64,000 nt of DNA, taken from Micromonospora qiuiae. Lineage in GTDB: Bacteria > Actinomycetota > Actinomycetes > Mycobacteriales > Micromonosporaceae. Position 1 is the first letter of the stretch. Each line of letters begins with the position of its first letter. Shown in pieces: positions 1-8,294 of the stretch. Under the pieces are notes generated by a model that saw only the letters and a program-made list of their open reading frames with translations, did not search any database and was not told the origin of the DNA. The stretch lies in NCBI RefSeq assembly GCF_016863555.1, contig NZ_BOPC01000023.1, positions 1-64,000 on the forward strand, read 5' to 3'. The translations under genes and the position numbers were made by a program.

Positions 1-141
1 GTGAGCCCGAGCCAGGCGGGCGAGGTGAGGCAGCCGCGAGGCAGCGAAAACAGCAGCAACGGTCAGCAGCAGACGACGCGGGACGGCAAGACAGCCATGG
101 CCGACACCACAGGACCGGTGGGCGACAGCACCCGACGGTGA
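1..141 (+). CDS. possible 3' end of an open frame entering from the left
   Basis: Frame 1 is open from the first base to a TGA at 139-141 and encodes a Gln/Ser/Arg-rich stretch without a recognisable domain. It could be the C-terminus of a gene that starts before the window, or a chance open frame in GC-rich DNA. No function can be given, and the low complexity makes coding uncertain. Confidence 0.2.
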   Translation: MSPSQAGEVRQPRGSENSSNGQQQTTRDGKTAMADTTGPVGDSTRR

Positions 142-168
142 GGCCCATCCGCGTTCACGCCGAAGAGG

Positions 169-447
169 TCACGTGATGCAGGTGCCGTCCGGGCTCATGA
201 TCTCGTCTCTCACCAGCGGTACCAACGCCGACGAGCCGCCGTCATCCACGGTGACTGACATGCGGACCCGACCGTCGCCGTCGTCAATGGCGTAGCTGAC
301 CACGGTGTACCGCTTGCCGTCCCCGCCCACGACCAGGCGCATGTCCTTGTCGTCGAGCATTGCGCGCCACTCGTCATAGCCGTTGCGTCGCCATTGCGCC
401 AGGCGTGCCTCGGCGAGCTGCGCTGCAGTCTCCTTGTTCAGCCCCAC
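169..447 (-). CDS. small conserved-type hypothetical protein (92 aa)
   Basis: The GTG start at 447 is chosen because a GGGAGAG ribosome-binding site lies about 8 nt upstream; the open frame continues further but loses protein-like composition. The product begins with a helical segment (ETAAQLAEARLAQWRRNGYDEW), then a beta-rich part with GGDGKRYTVV and VTVDDGGSSALVPLVRDEIMSPDG. From memory of actinobacterial genomes, small proteins of this shape with a 'DDGG...F/LVPL..DFI..PDG' ending are widespread and uncharacterised. It is soluble, with no signal peptide or membrane segment. Function unknown. Confidence 0.6.
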   Translation of the reverse strand: MGLNKETAAQLAEARLAQWRRNGYDEWRAMLDDKDMRLVVGGDGKRYTVVSYAIDDGDGRVRMSVTVDDGGSSALVPLVRDEIMSPDGTCIT

Positions 448-1103
448 GCGGTCACTCTCCCACCCGGCTGGCTGTCGACAGCAACGGTGACAGCAGCGAG
501 CCGCGACACGGACGGCCGCCAGGCGCGGACAGTCGTCGGAGGTCGCGGACGCGCATGAACCCCGCCGGACGAAGCGCCTAGAACTTACAAACGAGGGGTC
601 GGCGGCGCCGGCGGCTATCCGGGGAGCCTGGGCTTGTGTTGCCGACCCATTAGTCTGCCTACATCCAAGCAAGCGGAGCGGGACGGCCGGGCATCCAGCA
701 TCGCCGCATACAGCGTTGCGCGCGGTATCCGGAGCACCTGTTCTCCTGGACTCCGGCAGTTGGCCATTGCCCGTACTGCACCCTCAGCGAAGAGGCGCGG
801 TCTCGGGGGCCTCAACTCTCGGGCGATCCCTGCCCTTCGGACTGTTGCCCGGTCTCCTGAATCTTCGAGGGGCGGACCTTCCTCGCATCGGGCCGAGGTT
901 CAGGCCGTCGCCAGGCCGTGAAACGTCGACCAGAGGTGTCCAATGGTGACGGTCGATGCCCAGCGTTTGCGCAGCTCAGGCGAGGACGGGCCACCTTTGT
1001 CCCGTTCGCCTGCCACCCGGTGACAGTTCAACGCCAAGTGGCGGCTACCGGGCTGCGAGTCGGGTGCCGGACAGATGGTGGTTGCCTTGGGTCAGCGGTC
1101 CGC
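448..1103. other. 656-bp stretch without a supported gene
   Basis: Short open frames on both strands here have no ribosome-binding sites and Arg/Pro/Ser-rich composition typical of shadow frames. I see no RNA gene, repeat or transposon end. It may contain the promoter of the minus-strand gene at 169-447. Confidence 0.5.
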
Positions 1104-1109
1104 TACGTT
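1104..1109 (+). promoter_or_regulatory. leaderless-type -10 box of the membrane protein gene
   Basis: TACGTT fits the actinobacterial TAnnnT -10 pattern and ends 8 nt before the ATG at 1118. There is no ribosome-binding site in between, so the transcript would begin at or next to the start codon. No convincing -35 is visible. Confidence 0.45.
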
Positions 1110-1117
1110 CGATCACC

Positions 1118-1516
1118 ATGAAGGATCTGGGGCGATACTGGGGCTATCTGGCGTTCATCATCCTCGTTACGGCGTGGTGGACTCGCTCCGTGGGGCCGGT
1201 GGCGCTGCTTGTGCTGTCGCTACTGGTGACCGGCTTCTTCCTGTTTCAAGCGCCGGTCTGGTGCTGCGCCGTCAACCGGGACGGGACCCTGTGCCGGAAC
1301 AACTCGGCCGGCCTTCTGCTCGGATGCAGCAAGCGGCAGCACAAGTGGCAGAAGCTCAAGATGACCGTCGTCCCGCACGCCTGGCGTCAGATGAATCGGG
1401 GGCTTTGGGCGTCGCCCAGGGAAGGGCTGACGACCCTGGGCGCGATCGTGGGGATGCTTTCGGCGATCGCGGCCACGGCGATCAGCGTTGCTGGGCAGTT
1501 TGCTGGCACGGCCTGA
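1118..1516 (+). CDS. small membrane protein, unknown function (132 aa)
   Basis: The ATG at 1118 is preferred over upstream in-frame codons because a TACGTT box sits 8 nt before it and the protein then starts with MKDLGRYW and a hydrophobic segment. Three membrane segments are visible: about residues 8-20, 25-43 and a C-terminal one near 110-128. The loop between segments 2 and 3 carries four cysteines (WCCAVNRDGTLCRNN...LLGC) and a basic KRQHKWQKLK patch, suggesting a cytoplasmic zinc- or nucleic-acid-contacting loop, but this is speculation. I recognise no named family. Confidence 0.6.
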   Translation: MKDLGRYWGYLAFIILVTAWWTRSVGPVALLVLSLLVTGFFLFQAPVWCCAVNRDGTLCRNNSAGLLLGCSKRQHKWQKLKMTVVPHAWRQMNRGLWASPREGLTTLGAIVGMLSAIAATAISVAGQFAGTA

Positions 1517-1649
1517 CCAACTACGCGGCGAGCAGGTACAGGGTAGGCCCGTTGCCTCCAGAACGGATGCGCTCGGTGGCGTACAGGTCTCTGCCCGGCG
1601 CGCATCGGGCCGGCAGCGCGTGGTCAGGTTCGGCGCGGATACTGGCGGG

Positions 1650-2216
1650 GTGGTGGAGAAGCAGGCGACGGAGTTGACCCGGTGGACCATCCACGGTGAG
1701 CGGGTCGTGGACGACACCCGGCGGGCGCGGTTGAGCATTGCCGAGGTGGAGTTGCCGGACGGGGTTCGTTTCGAGCAGTACGTGATCCGGGCTCCCCGGT
1801 CGGCCATGGTCGCCGTACTCGACGATCAGGAGCGCCTGTTGTTGATGCGGCGGCACCGGTTCGTGTTCGACCGGTGGGTGTGGGAGCTGCCCGGCGGCTA
1901 CCTCGACGACGATGAGCACCCGACGCAGTGCGCGGTACGGGAGGTCGAGGAGGAAACCGGCTGGCGGCCCCAGGGAGTCGAGTCGTTGCTGTCCTTCCAA
2001 CCCTGGGTCGGCACCGCCGACGCCGAAAATCTGCTGTTCCTGGCCCGGCAGGCTGAGCACATCGGCGCACCCGTGGATGTGAACGAGGCGGAGCAGGTCG
2101 CGTGGATTCCGCTCGACGAGGCGTACGGGTTGTTGTCCCGGAGTGAGATCGTCGGTGCCGGCACAGTGATCGCAGTGCTGGAGCTGGTCGCGCGCAAGGC
2201 TCGTGGGGAGTTGTAG
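1650..2216 (+). CDS. NUDIX hydrolase, ADP-sugar pyrophosphatase type
   Basis: Probable hydrolase of a nucleoside diphosphate linked to another moiety, cytoplasmic. The canonical NUDIX box G-x5-E-x7-REV-x-EE-x-GW is intact (from GGYLDDDEHPTQ to REVEEETGW, roughly residues 80-103), so the Mg2+-binding glutamates are present. The beta strand before it (AMVAVLDDQERLLLMRRHRF) and the overall 188 aa length fit the ADP-ribose/GDP-mannose pyrophosphatase subgroup, as does the N-terminal RARLSIAEVELPDG strand. The start is one of two adjacent GTG codons at 1650/1653 with a weak GGCGGGG upstream; a longer frame from 1488 overlaps the preceding gene and looks non-coding. Exact substrate not deducible. 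Confidence 0.85.
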   Translation: MVEKQATELTRWTIHGERVVDDTRRARLSIAEVELPDGVRFEQYVIRAPRSAMVAVLDDQERLLLMRRHRFVFDRWVWELPGGYLDDDEHPTQCAVREVEEETGWRPQGVESLLSFQPWVGTADAENLLFLARQAEHIGAPVDVNEAEQVAWIPLDEAYGLLSRSEIVGAGTVIAVLELVARKARGEL

Positions 2217-2219
2217 CGG

Positions 2220-3587
2220 TCAGCGTCGTGGGCCGAGGGTGGTGTCGATGCGGCCGGTGAAGTGCCGGACGGCGGGTAGCCGCCGGTGCGGGGCGAGCTG
2301 GGTTTGCAGGTCGCGGAGGTAGCGGACCGCTCTGGCGGAACGTAGCTGAGCGGTCAGGGTGAGGGCTTCCGCGCCGATGACGCAGGCTCGGTCAGGGTTG
2401 CCCTGTTGGGCGTGGACGCTGGCGAGCAGTGCGAGGTTAAAGGCTCTGCCGCGTACGTATCGGTTGTTCATGCGTAGAGATCGGGCGGCGAAGCGCTCGG
2501 CGTGGGTGTTGCGGCCGAGGGCGTGGAAGCAGTGGCCGAACTTGGCGGACAGGTATGCCTCGTCGAAGTGGCTGAGCCATTGCGGGTCGGTGCTGCGGTC
2601 GGCCCGGTCGAGGGCCTGTTCTGCCTGGTGCAGGGCGGCGGCGCAGGCCCGCTCGTCGCGGGCTTTGGCCAGGGCGTGGGCTTCCATGACGTGGGCTTCG
2701 GCGGCCAGGACGGTGATCCCGGCGCGGCGGGCGGTCTGGCCGGCGGCGCGGGCGAGGTCGAGGCCGGTGGCGGTGTGGCCGAGGTAGGTGGCCTGGTGGC
2801 TCATGGCGGCGAGGATTTCCGCGCCGAGGCCGTCGTCTGCTGCGGCGTGGGCGAAGTCCAGGGCGAGGGTGAGGTATCGCTGGGCGATGCCGTGCTCGGC
2901 GGTGTCGTACGCCTGCCATCCGGCGAGTTGGGCCAGTTCGGCGGCGGCGCTGAGCAGCCGTTGGCCGGTGACGTGGTCGTAGCGGCCGTCGGTGAGTAGC
3001 GGGGTGACCTCCTGGTGGAGGTAGCGGGCGACGGTGTCGCGGACGTGCCCGCCGCCGTACTGGTTGTCCAACTGGCGGTAGGTCGCGGTCATCGCGCGGA
3101 TGGTGTCGATCTCCGGTTGACCGACGGTGTTGCGTCCGGGTTGGGTGACCGGGGCCGGCGTGGGGGCGGTGAACCAGCGCAGCGCCGGCAGGGTGTAGCC
3201 GGCGGAGCTGAAGGCCACCTGCCGGAGCACGTCTCGACGGTTCACATCACCTCGCCAAAGCTCTGCGGCACTGCGTATGTCCTCTTGCCAGGTCCGGTTG
3301 GCCGGCGGCTCGCTGGGCCGACCGGGGGTGAGCCGGCCGGTGTCGGCCGGCGCGGCCTGGCGGGGTGCCAGGCCCATCGTGATCCGCGCCTGATCGGGCA
3401 TCCGGCAGCCGTCGGCGATCCGCTCCAGGACGTCGATCGAGGTGACCTTGCGTCCGGCCATGATCCGGCTGATGTAGCCCTGTTCCAGCCCGACGGCGGC
3501 CCCGATCCGGGTCTGACTCGCCCCGGTGAGGCTGGCGATCCAGCGGAACAGGCCGCCGATGTCGCGGGCGGCCAGGGCTGTCAGCAC
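2220..3587 (-). CDS. XRE-family regulator with TPR-like C-terminal region
   Basis: Residues about 10-65 form an XRE helix-turn-helix (TRIGAAVGLEQGYISRIMAGRK, then DVLERIADGCRMP). The rest, after a Pro-rich linker, is alpha-helical with repeated Ala/Leu-rich pairs such as LTLALDFAHAAADDGLGAEILAAMSHQATYLG, typical of the large actinobacterial regulator family with tetratricopeptide-like sensing domains. Length 455 aa. The GTG at 3587 has no clear ribosome-binding site and the frame is open further upstream with protein-like sequence (AWSHGE), so the true start may be a little earlier. It is divergent from two small genes at 3796 and 4138, with a perfect palindrome between them. Ligand and targets unknown. 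Confidence 0.8.
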   Translation of the reverse strand: MLTALAARDIGGLFRWIASLTGASQTRIGAAVGLEQGYISRIMAGRKVTSIDVLERIADGCRMPDQARITMGLAPRQAAPADTGRLTPGRPSEPPANRTWQEDIRSAAELWRGDVNRRDVLRQVAFSSAGYTLPALRWFTAPTPAPVTQPGRNTVGQPEIDTIRAMTATYRQLDNQYGGGHVRDTVARYLHQEVTPLLTDGRYDHVTGQRLLSAAAELAQLAGWQAYDTAEHGIAQRYLTLALDFAHAAADDGLGAEILAAMSHQATYLGHTATGLDLARAAGQTARRAGITVLAAEAHVMEAHALAKARDERACAAALHQAEQALDRADRSTDPQWLSHFDEAYLSAKFGHCFHALGRNTHAERFAARSLRMNNRYVRGRAFNLALLASVHAQQGNPDRACVIGAEALTLTAQLRSARAVRYLRDLQTQLAPHRRLPAVRHFTGRIDTTLGPRR

Positions 3588-3731
3588 CTCGCCGTGCGAC
3601 CACGCATCCTCAGGATCCGCAGCGAATCGAGTGGATCGAGCAGCACGGCGGCTCCCAGCGTCGCGTTCCGACTACTCACGGTGTTCCGCCCGACAGTCTA
3701 GGGGCGACCGTTCGCAATGGTCGAGCCGTCC

Positions 3732-3748
3732 CATGTCACCGTGACATG
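3732..3748. promoter_or_regulatory. 17-bp perfect palindrome, candidate operator
   Basis: CATGTCAC-C-GTGACATG lies in the divergent intergenic region between the XRE/TPR regulator gene and the small gene at 3796. Its symmetry and place suggest a dimeric repressor site, possibly for the neighbouring regulator. A half-site-like GGACATGG follows at about 3755. Confidence 0.5.
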
Positions 3749-3795
3749 ACCGCTGGACATGGAGCCGGCCCGCCGACGGACGGGAAGGTCGGCGC

Positions 3796-4134
3796 ATGTC
3801 CTTCGATGTCGAGAACCCGCCCGTGGAGCCACCCGCCGACTGCCGGCACCGCCTGTTGTGGCGACTGGCCCGCGCCATGCGGGAAACCCACCGGCCGGAC
3901 AGCAACAGCTTCTGCATGGCCAGCGGCAGTTGGCACGCGAAGCACCGCGACCTCTGTCGACTCGCCCAGCTCGCTCAGGAGGGAATGCGTACCGCCTGCG
4001 GGGAGCCCTCCACCTCGTCGCCGCCCTGGATCGCCGTCACCCGCGAGCGTCTGGCGGCCGGGGAGATCGACCCCGTGGACGCCGTCGCCGAAGTCCTCTG
4101 GCACCACCGCCACACACCCAGGACGAGGCGGTGA
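3796..4134 (+). CDS. hypothetical protein (112 aa)
   Basis: An ATG preceded by GGGAAGG about 7 nt upstream begins a soluble, mostly helical protein with three to four cysteines and several histidines (ADCRHRLLWRLARAMRETH, CMASGSWHAKHRDLCRLAQL). It lacks a signal peptide or membrane segment. The C-terminus (PVDAVAEVLWHHRHTPRTRR) is basic. It is the first gene of a two-gene unit with the next one 3 bp downstream, both divergent from the XRE/TPR regulator, so it is likely a target of that regulator. No family recognised. Confidence 0.6.
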   Translation: MSFDVENPPVEPPADCRHRLLWRLARAMRETHRPDSNSFCMASGSWHAKHRDLCRLAQLAQEGMRTACGEPSTSSPPWIAVTRERLAAGEIDPVDAVAEVLWHHRHTPRTRR

Positions 4135-4137
4135 CCG

Positions 4138-4332
4138 ATGGGCGCTCTCTACACCTCGGCGGCCTTGCGGGAGTACGCCAGGGCGCAGGTGACCCAGGCG
4201 GACGTTTTGCTGACCAAGCACTCCGAGTCGGCCCTGAGCCTGTGCCGGTGCGGCCGGCTGCACCCCTGCGACGACCGCCGCCACTGGTTGCGGATGCGCG
4301 CCCACTACGGGCGCTTCCTCATCGACGAGTAG
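4138..4332 (+). CDS. hypothetical protein (64 aa)
   Basis: Starts 3 bp after the stop of the preceding gene, so the two are probably co-translated. The protein has an N-terminal helical half (ALREYARAQVTQADVLLTKH) and a compact CRCGRLHPCDDRRHW motif with three Cys and two His that could bind a metal ion. The motif is seen directly; metal binding is inferred. No known family. Confidence 0.6.
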   Translation: MGALYTSAALREYARAQVTQADVLLTKHSESALSLCRCGRLHPCDDRRHWLRMRAHYGRFLIDE

Positions 4333-4582
4333 TACAGCAGCGAAGTACAGCATCCCGGCCCACCGAACCCGACTCGAAGCGACCCCAGCAGGCCGGATGA
4401 CCTCGCATGACACCCGATCGGACCGACCTGCCGTGAGTTCACACAGAGGCTGTTGGCAGGTCAGAGGTCTGTTCGAACATAGACTGTCGTGAAAGTTGGT
4501 TCTTTGTTCCACTGGTCAGCGTCCGGACCTGGACCCGCAGCCATGGCCCTTCCGCTCATCAGCTCAAGTGGATGGAGAATCG

Positions 4583-5532
4583 ATGCGACGTGTCCTCGTT
4601 ACGCTCGTTGCCGCGGCAACCATGCTGGCCGGTGCCGCATGTGGTGCCGAGAAAGCCGCATCCCCTGGTCAGCCCGACAAGGTCAACGTCGGCGTCATCG
4701 CCATCGCGGACGTCGCACCGATCTACCTCGGCAAGGACAAGGGTTTCTTCAGCAGCCGCAACATCGACCTGACGCTGACGACGGCCCAGGGCGGCGCGGC
4801 CATCGTCCCGGCCGTCGTCGGCGGGCAGTACCAGTTCGGCTTCAGCAACACGATCTCGCTCCTGCTCGCTCAGTCGAGGAACCTGCCGCTGAAGGTGGTG
4901 TGCAATGGCAACAGCTCGACGGGAGTGGACGGCCAGGACTTCGCCGGCCTGTTCGTGAAGGCGGACAGTCCGATCCGGTCGCCGAAGGACCTGGCGGGCA
5001 AGACGGTGGCCGCCAACACGTTGAACAACATCGTCGACACCACCGTCCGGGCCTCGGTCCGGAAGGACGGCGGGGAGGCGTCGGCGGTGAAGTTCGTCGA
5101 GTTGCCGTTCCCGGACCAGGGCCCGCACTGCAGTCCGGCCGGGTCGACGCCATTTTCGTGGTCGAGCCGTTCCAGCAGGCGGCGCTCACCGCGGGGGCCC
5201 GGAAGATCGCGTCCAGCTATGTCGACGCGGCACCGGGCCTCACCGTCGCCATGTACTTCACCTCGACTGAACTGGCCAGCCGAGACCCCGACCTCGTCAA
5301 GCGGTTCAGTGAGGCGATGAAGGAGTCACTGGCGTACGCGGACAGCCACCCGGACGAGGTGCGGACGGCGCTGGGCGGCTACACCAAGATTTCGCCGGAA
5401 GTCCGGGCGACGATGATCCTGCCCAAGTGGCCGGCCGAGATCAACCGCGACTCGGTGCAGGCGCTCGCCGATCTGGCCGTGACCGACGGCCTGCTCACCA
5501 CCAAGCCAGACCTCGACAAACTGCTGCCCTGA
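4583..5532 (+). pseudogene. ABC transporter substrate-binding lipoprotein (NMT1/SsuA type), frameshifted
   Basis: The ATG at 4583 starts a lipoprotein signal peptide with a Gly-Ala-Ala-Cys processing site (Cys20). The reading frame then encodes a clear NMT1/SsuA/TauA-like binding protein (VGVIAIADVAPIYLGKDKGFF, GGAAIVPAVVGGQYQFGFSN, SPKDLAGKTVAANT). At about 5122-5126 this frame turns to nonsense while the family sequence continues in another frame (ALQSGRVDAIFVVEPFQQAALTAGA, to the TGA at 5530-5532). A single missing base in the run around GGGCCCGCACTG explains both. No permease or ATPase gene adjoins it, so even an intact copy would be an orphan receptor. It is either a real pseudogene or a sequencing error. 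Confidence 0.8.
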
Positions 5533-5630
5533 CCAGGCCCGGCCCGGCGCGCGGCCACCGACCCCGACGCGGAGAGCGGCAGTCTTCGATCGGTGGGGTG
5601 AAGGGTGGGTGCAGGTGACGGCCGCTGCGG

Positions 5631-6599
5631 TCAGAGGCCGGCGTGCACGTCGTCGAAGATCGGCTTGAGGTCGGCGACCGTCCACCGGCGCAGTGGCAAT
5701 CCGGGCTCGCCGTGATGGTCGATCAGGTATTTCCTCAGGAGGCGATTCTTGGCGGTCAGCCAGTCGAAGGTGTACGGGTAGGCAGACCACAGCGACCTGT
5801 AGTGGGTGATCAGCACCGCGGTCACCGTCTTGGGTGTCGCGGTGGGCGGGGGGTCGTAGTCCAGCAACCGCCACATCATATGGCGTACCTGGTCGGCGAT
5901 GGCGTCATCGGTGCCCCAAGTGCTGGGGAAGTCCGCACCCGCGCGGCGATTCCTCTCTACCTCCCTCACGATGCCCGCGCTGTTGCCCTCCCCGTGGCCG
6001 CCGCCGACGCCTCGCTGGGCAGTGCCGGGGACATGGTTACGGATGGTGAGGATCTCGTCGATCTGAGCGCCCACGATGTCGCGGGCGGCGCTGGCGTTGG
6101 CGTTCTCCGCCGCGACCAGCGACGCCTCGGCGGCGTCGAGATAGGGGTCCAGGTACCGAGCTGATGGCGTCGTCATGCCGGGCAGTGCTCGAAGCTCTGT
6201 GAGGTAGGCGATCAGCGCGGTGGCGGCATCCTGCGGGGTGCGGCCGACCACCGCGCTTCTGATCGCGTCCTCGAACACCACGTAGGCGGTCAGATGCTGC
6301 CCCTGGCTGCCATGGAGGTTGGACGGGGGACGATTGCGCAAACCCGAGACGCCGCTGATTGTGCCCGCCGGGATGCCGCCGGCGGTGGTACTGGGCCGGA
6401 TGATCAGCGTTGCCCGTTGCACCGACAGCGGGCCGGCCATCCGCTGCACGACGGCGGCGTTGCCGGCAGCGCGTTGCAGGGCAAGCAGCGCCATCTCCGA
6501 CGGCCGGCCAGCGAGGCCCGCCGCTGGCAGAGCGGATCGCGTGGGTCGTCGCGCCGGCTCCGCCCGCACGGCCTCCTTGTCCTCGTAGGACATCCTCAT
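5631..6599 (-). CDS. protein with N-terminal LQRxxGNxAV motif (contractile-injection-associated type), unknown C-terminal domain
   Basis: The ATG at 6599 is preceded by GAAGGGG 7 nt upstream, which decides the start over in-frame codons up to 6629. Residues about 35-60 contain LALQRAAGNAAVVQRM followed by a second VQR (PLSVQRA). This motif is known from large actinobacterial and cyanobacterial protein families, such as DUF4157-type proteins, often encoded near extracellular contractile injection systems (eCIS). The remaining ~260 residues have no signal peptide or membrane segment and no domain I recognise; there is a GGGHGEGNSAG loop and an alpha-helical C-terminus (HMMWRLLDYD...WTVADLKPIFDDVHAGL). 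No injection-system genes lie in the window. Cargo or effector status is inference. Confidence 0.6.
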   Translation of the reverse strand: MRMSYEDKEAVRAEPARRPTRSALPAAGLAGRPSEMALLALQRAAGNAAVVQRMAGPLSVQRATLIIRPSTTAGGIPAGTISGVSGLRNRPPSNLHGSQGQHLTAYVVFEDAIRSAVVGRTPQDAATALIAYLTELRALPGMTTPSARYLDPYLDAAEASLVAAENANASAARDIVGAQIDEILTIRNHVPGTAQRGVGGGHGEGNSAGIVREVERNRRAGADFPSTWGTDDAIADQVRHMMWRLLDYDPPPTATPKTVTAVLITHYRSLWSAYPYTFDWLTAKNRLLRKYLIDHHGEPGLPLRRWTVADLKPIFDDVHAGL

Positions 6600-6879
6600 C
6601 AGCGTCCCCTTCCCATGGACGCCCATCATCCCATCGCCGCGCGGCCGAGAGAACCGCCCCGGCGACGCCGACCCCGGCGGAACGGGACCAGATCAGGCCG
6701 GTAGCGGAGAGAATGAGCAGCCCACGGCGACCCAGACGCCGGTGGTGGCATGCCATCCCCGGGTACGCCGCACACCCCGGGCAGCCGTCCCGCACGCCCC
6801 CGGCCGGCCGTCCCGCACATCCCGGTCGTGCCGCACATCCCGGCCGGCGCGGTCCAGCGCAACCGTGCCGTCTCCCGTG

Positions 6880-6930
6880 TTAAAAGGGGGCCCTTCCTAT
6901 GCACGAGGCGTTAATAGGGGGCCCTTCCTT
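6880..6930 (+). repeat. double-hairpin repeat, copy A (GGGGGCCCTTCC type)
   Basis: Two GC-rich self-complementary blocks, AAAAGGGGGCCCTTCC and TAATAGGGGGCCCTTCCTT, are joined by ATGCACGAGGCG. The same arrangement occurs in reverse orientation at 41604-41655. It lies between the gene at 5631 and the epoxide hydrolase and may act as a terminator or REP-like element. Confidence 0.7.
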
Positions 6931-6950
6931 ACACCTTGGGGAGGCGCTCG

Positions 6951-7001
6951 GCGGAATGGCGGGGTCGGAACGAACGGGATACCGCCATTCCGCTGAAACG
7001 G
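6951..7001 (+). repeat. palindromic repeat element, divergent third copy
   Basis: A 12-bp perfect inverted repeat GCGGAATGGCGG (6951-6962) / CCGCCATTCCGC (6982-6993) forms a hairpin with a 19-nt loop. Positions 6975-7001 match, with a few changes, the right arms of the elements at 27856-27882 and 48409-48435 (CGGGAyACCGCCmTT..CG..GAAACGG). Confidence 0.6.
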
Positions 7002-7072
7002 TGTCGACAAACCACCCGGCTGATCGTGGGCAAGGGGGTGTATTGAGGACCGGAACTGACCTGAACGGCCCG

Positions 7073-7078
7073 TAGCGT
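7073..7078 (+). promoter_or_regulatory. leaderless-type -10 box of the epoxide hydrolase gene
   Basis: TAGCGT ends 7 nt before the ATG at 7086 and there is no ribosome-binding site, so the transcript probably starts at the start codon. Confidence 0.5.
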
Positions 7079-7085
7079 CGACCAC

Positions 7086-8282
7086 ATGATCAACGACATC
7101 GTGCCGTTTCGTCTCGACATCCCGCAGGCCCAGCTCGACGACCTGGCGGCGCGTTTGGCCAACACCCGCTGGCCCGACGAACTGCCCGAGGTCGGCTGGA
7201 GCCGCGGCGTGCCGGTGGGCTACCTCAAGGCGCTGGCCGAGCACTGGCGTACCCGCTACGACTGGCGTACGCACGAGGCGGAACTGAACAAGCTGCCGCA
7301 CCACCTCACCGAGGTCGAGGGGCAGCGACTGCACTTCCTGCACGTACGCTCGCCCGAGCCGGGTGCCACGCCGCTGCTCCTGCTGCACGGCTGGCCCGGC
7401 TCGTTCCTGGAGTTCCTGGACGCGATCGGGCCGCTGGCCGATCCACGCGCCCACGGCGCCGACCCGGCTGACGCGTTCCACCTGGTGATTCCGTCACTGC
7501 CCGGCTTCGGCTTCTCCGCCCCGCTGTCCGGGCCCGGCTGGGGCAGCGAACGGATGGCCGGAGCCCTGGTCGAGCTGATGGACCGACTCGGTTACCGGCG
7601 CTACGGCGTGCAGGGCGGGGACACGGGCTCGTTCGTCGCGCCGGCGATCGGCCGGCTGGCCCCCGAACGGGTGCTCGGCGTGCACGTCAACGCGCTGCTC
7701 ACCTTCCCGACCGGCGCTCCCGGCGAACTCGACGGGCTCACCGACACCGAGCAGCAGCGGCTGGCCGCGCTGACCACCTACAACGACGGATACCTCCAGA
7801 TCCAGGCGAAGTCGCCGCACACTCTCGCGTACGGGCTGCACGACTCGCCGGCCGGGCAGCTCGCCTGGATCGTGGAGGCGTTCCAGCGGATGACCGACCA
7901 CCCCGCCGACGGGCACTTCGACGACGCGATCGACCGGGACCGGCTGCTGACCAACGTCACCCTGTACTGGCTGACCGGCACGGCCGGCTCAGCCGCCCAG
8001 GTCTACTTCGAGGACATCACCGCCAACGCCTGGTCTGAGGACGGCAACGCCTGGTCCGACGATGGCACCGACGCGGCGGCGGGCGACTGGGGGCAGCCGT
8101 CCACCGTGCCGACCGGTGTGCTGGTGTCCCGGTCCCGCGACGTCACCATCCGGCGCCTCGCCGAACGGGACCACCACGTCGTGCACTGGGCCGAGTACGA
8201 CAGCGGTGGGCACTTCTTCGCCATGGAGCGGCCCGACCTCTTCGTCGCCGACCTGCGTACCTTCTTCGGCAAGCTGCGCTGA
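7086..8282 (+). CDS. epoxide hydrolase (EHN / microsomal type alpha/beta hydrolase)
   Basis: Opens an epoxide to a diol through a covalent ester on Asp. The N-terminal EHN region ([36 protein letters not shown]) precedes the alpha/beta-hydrolase fold. Visible catalytic features are the oxyanion loop HGWPGS (101-106), the nucleophile Asp179 in YGVQGGDTG, and His376 in [11 protein letters not shown]. Length 398 aa is usual. Around residue 320 there is a short internal duplication, NAWSEDG followed by NAWSDDG, giving an acidic surface loop that the family normally lacks. The gene is monocistronic with its own promoter. Substrate unknown; juvenile-hormone-epoxide-hydrolase-like annotation would be superficial. 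Confidence 0.85.
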   Translation: MINDIVPFRLDIPQAQLDDLAARLANTRWPDELPEVGWSRGVPVGYLKALAEHWRTRYDWRTHEAELNKLPHHLTEVEGQRLHFLHVRSPEPGATPLLLLHGWPGSFLEFLDAIGPLADPRAHGADPADAFHLVIPSLPGFGFSAPLSGPGWGSERMAGALVELMDRLGYRRYGVQGGDTGSFVAPAIGRLAPERVLGVHVNALLTFPTGAPGELDGLTDTEQQRLAALTTYNDGYLQIQAKSPHTLAYGLHDSPAGQLAWIVEAFQRMTDHPADGHFDDAIDRDRLLTNVTLYWLTGTAGSAAQVYFEDITANAWSEDGNAWSDDGTDAAAGDWGQPSTVPTGVLVSRSRDVTIRRLAERDHHVVHWAEYDSGGHFFAMERPDLFVADLRTFFGKLR

Positions 8283-8294
8283 ACCCGGTCGGGG

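Noticed and set aside
4470-4479. TGTTCGAACA as a LexA (SOS) box
   Set aside because: Actinobacterial LexA boxes have CGAAC then GTTCG separated by about 4 bp; here the halves are in the reverse order and fused, so it is only a short palindrome.
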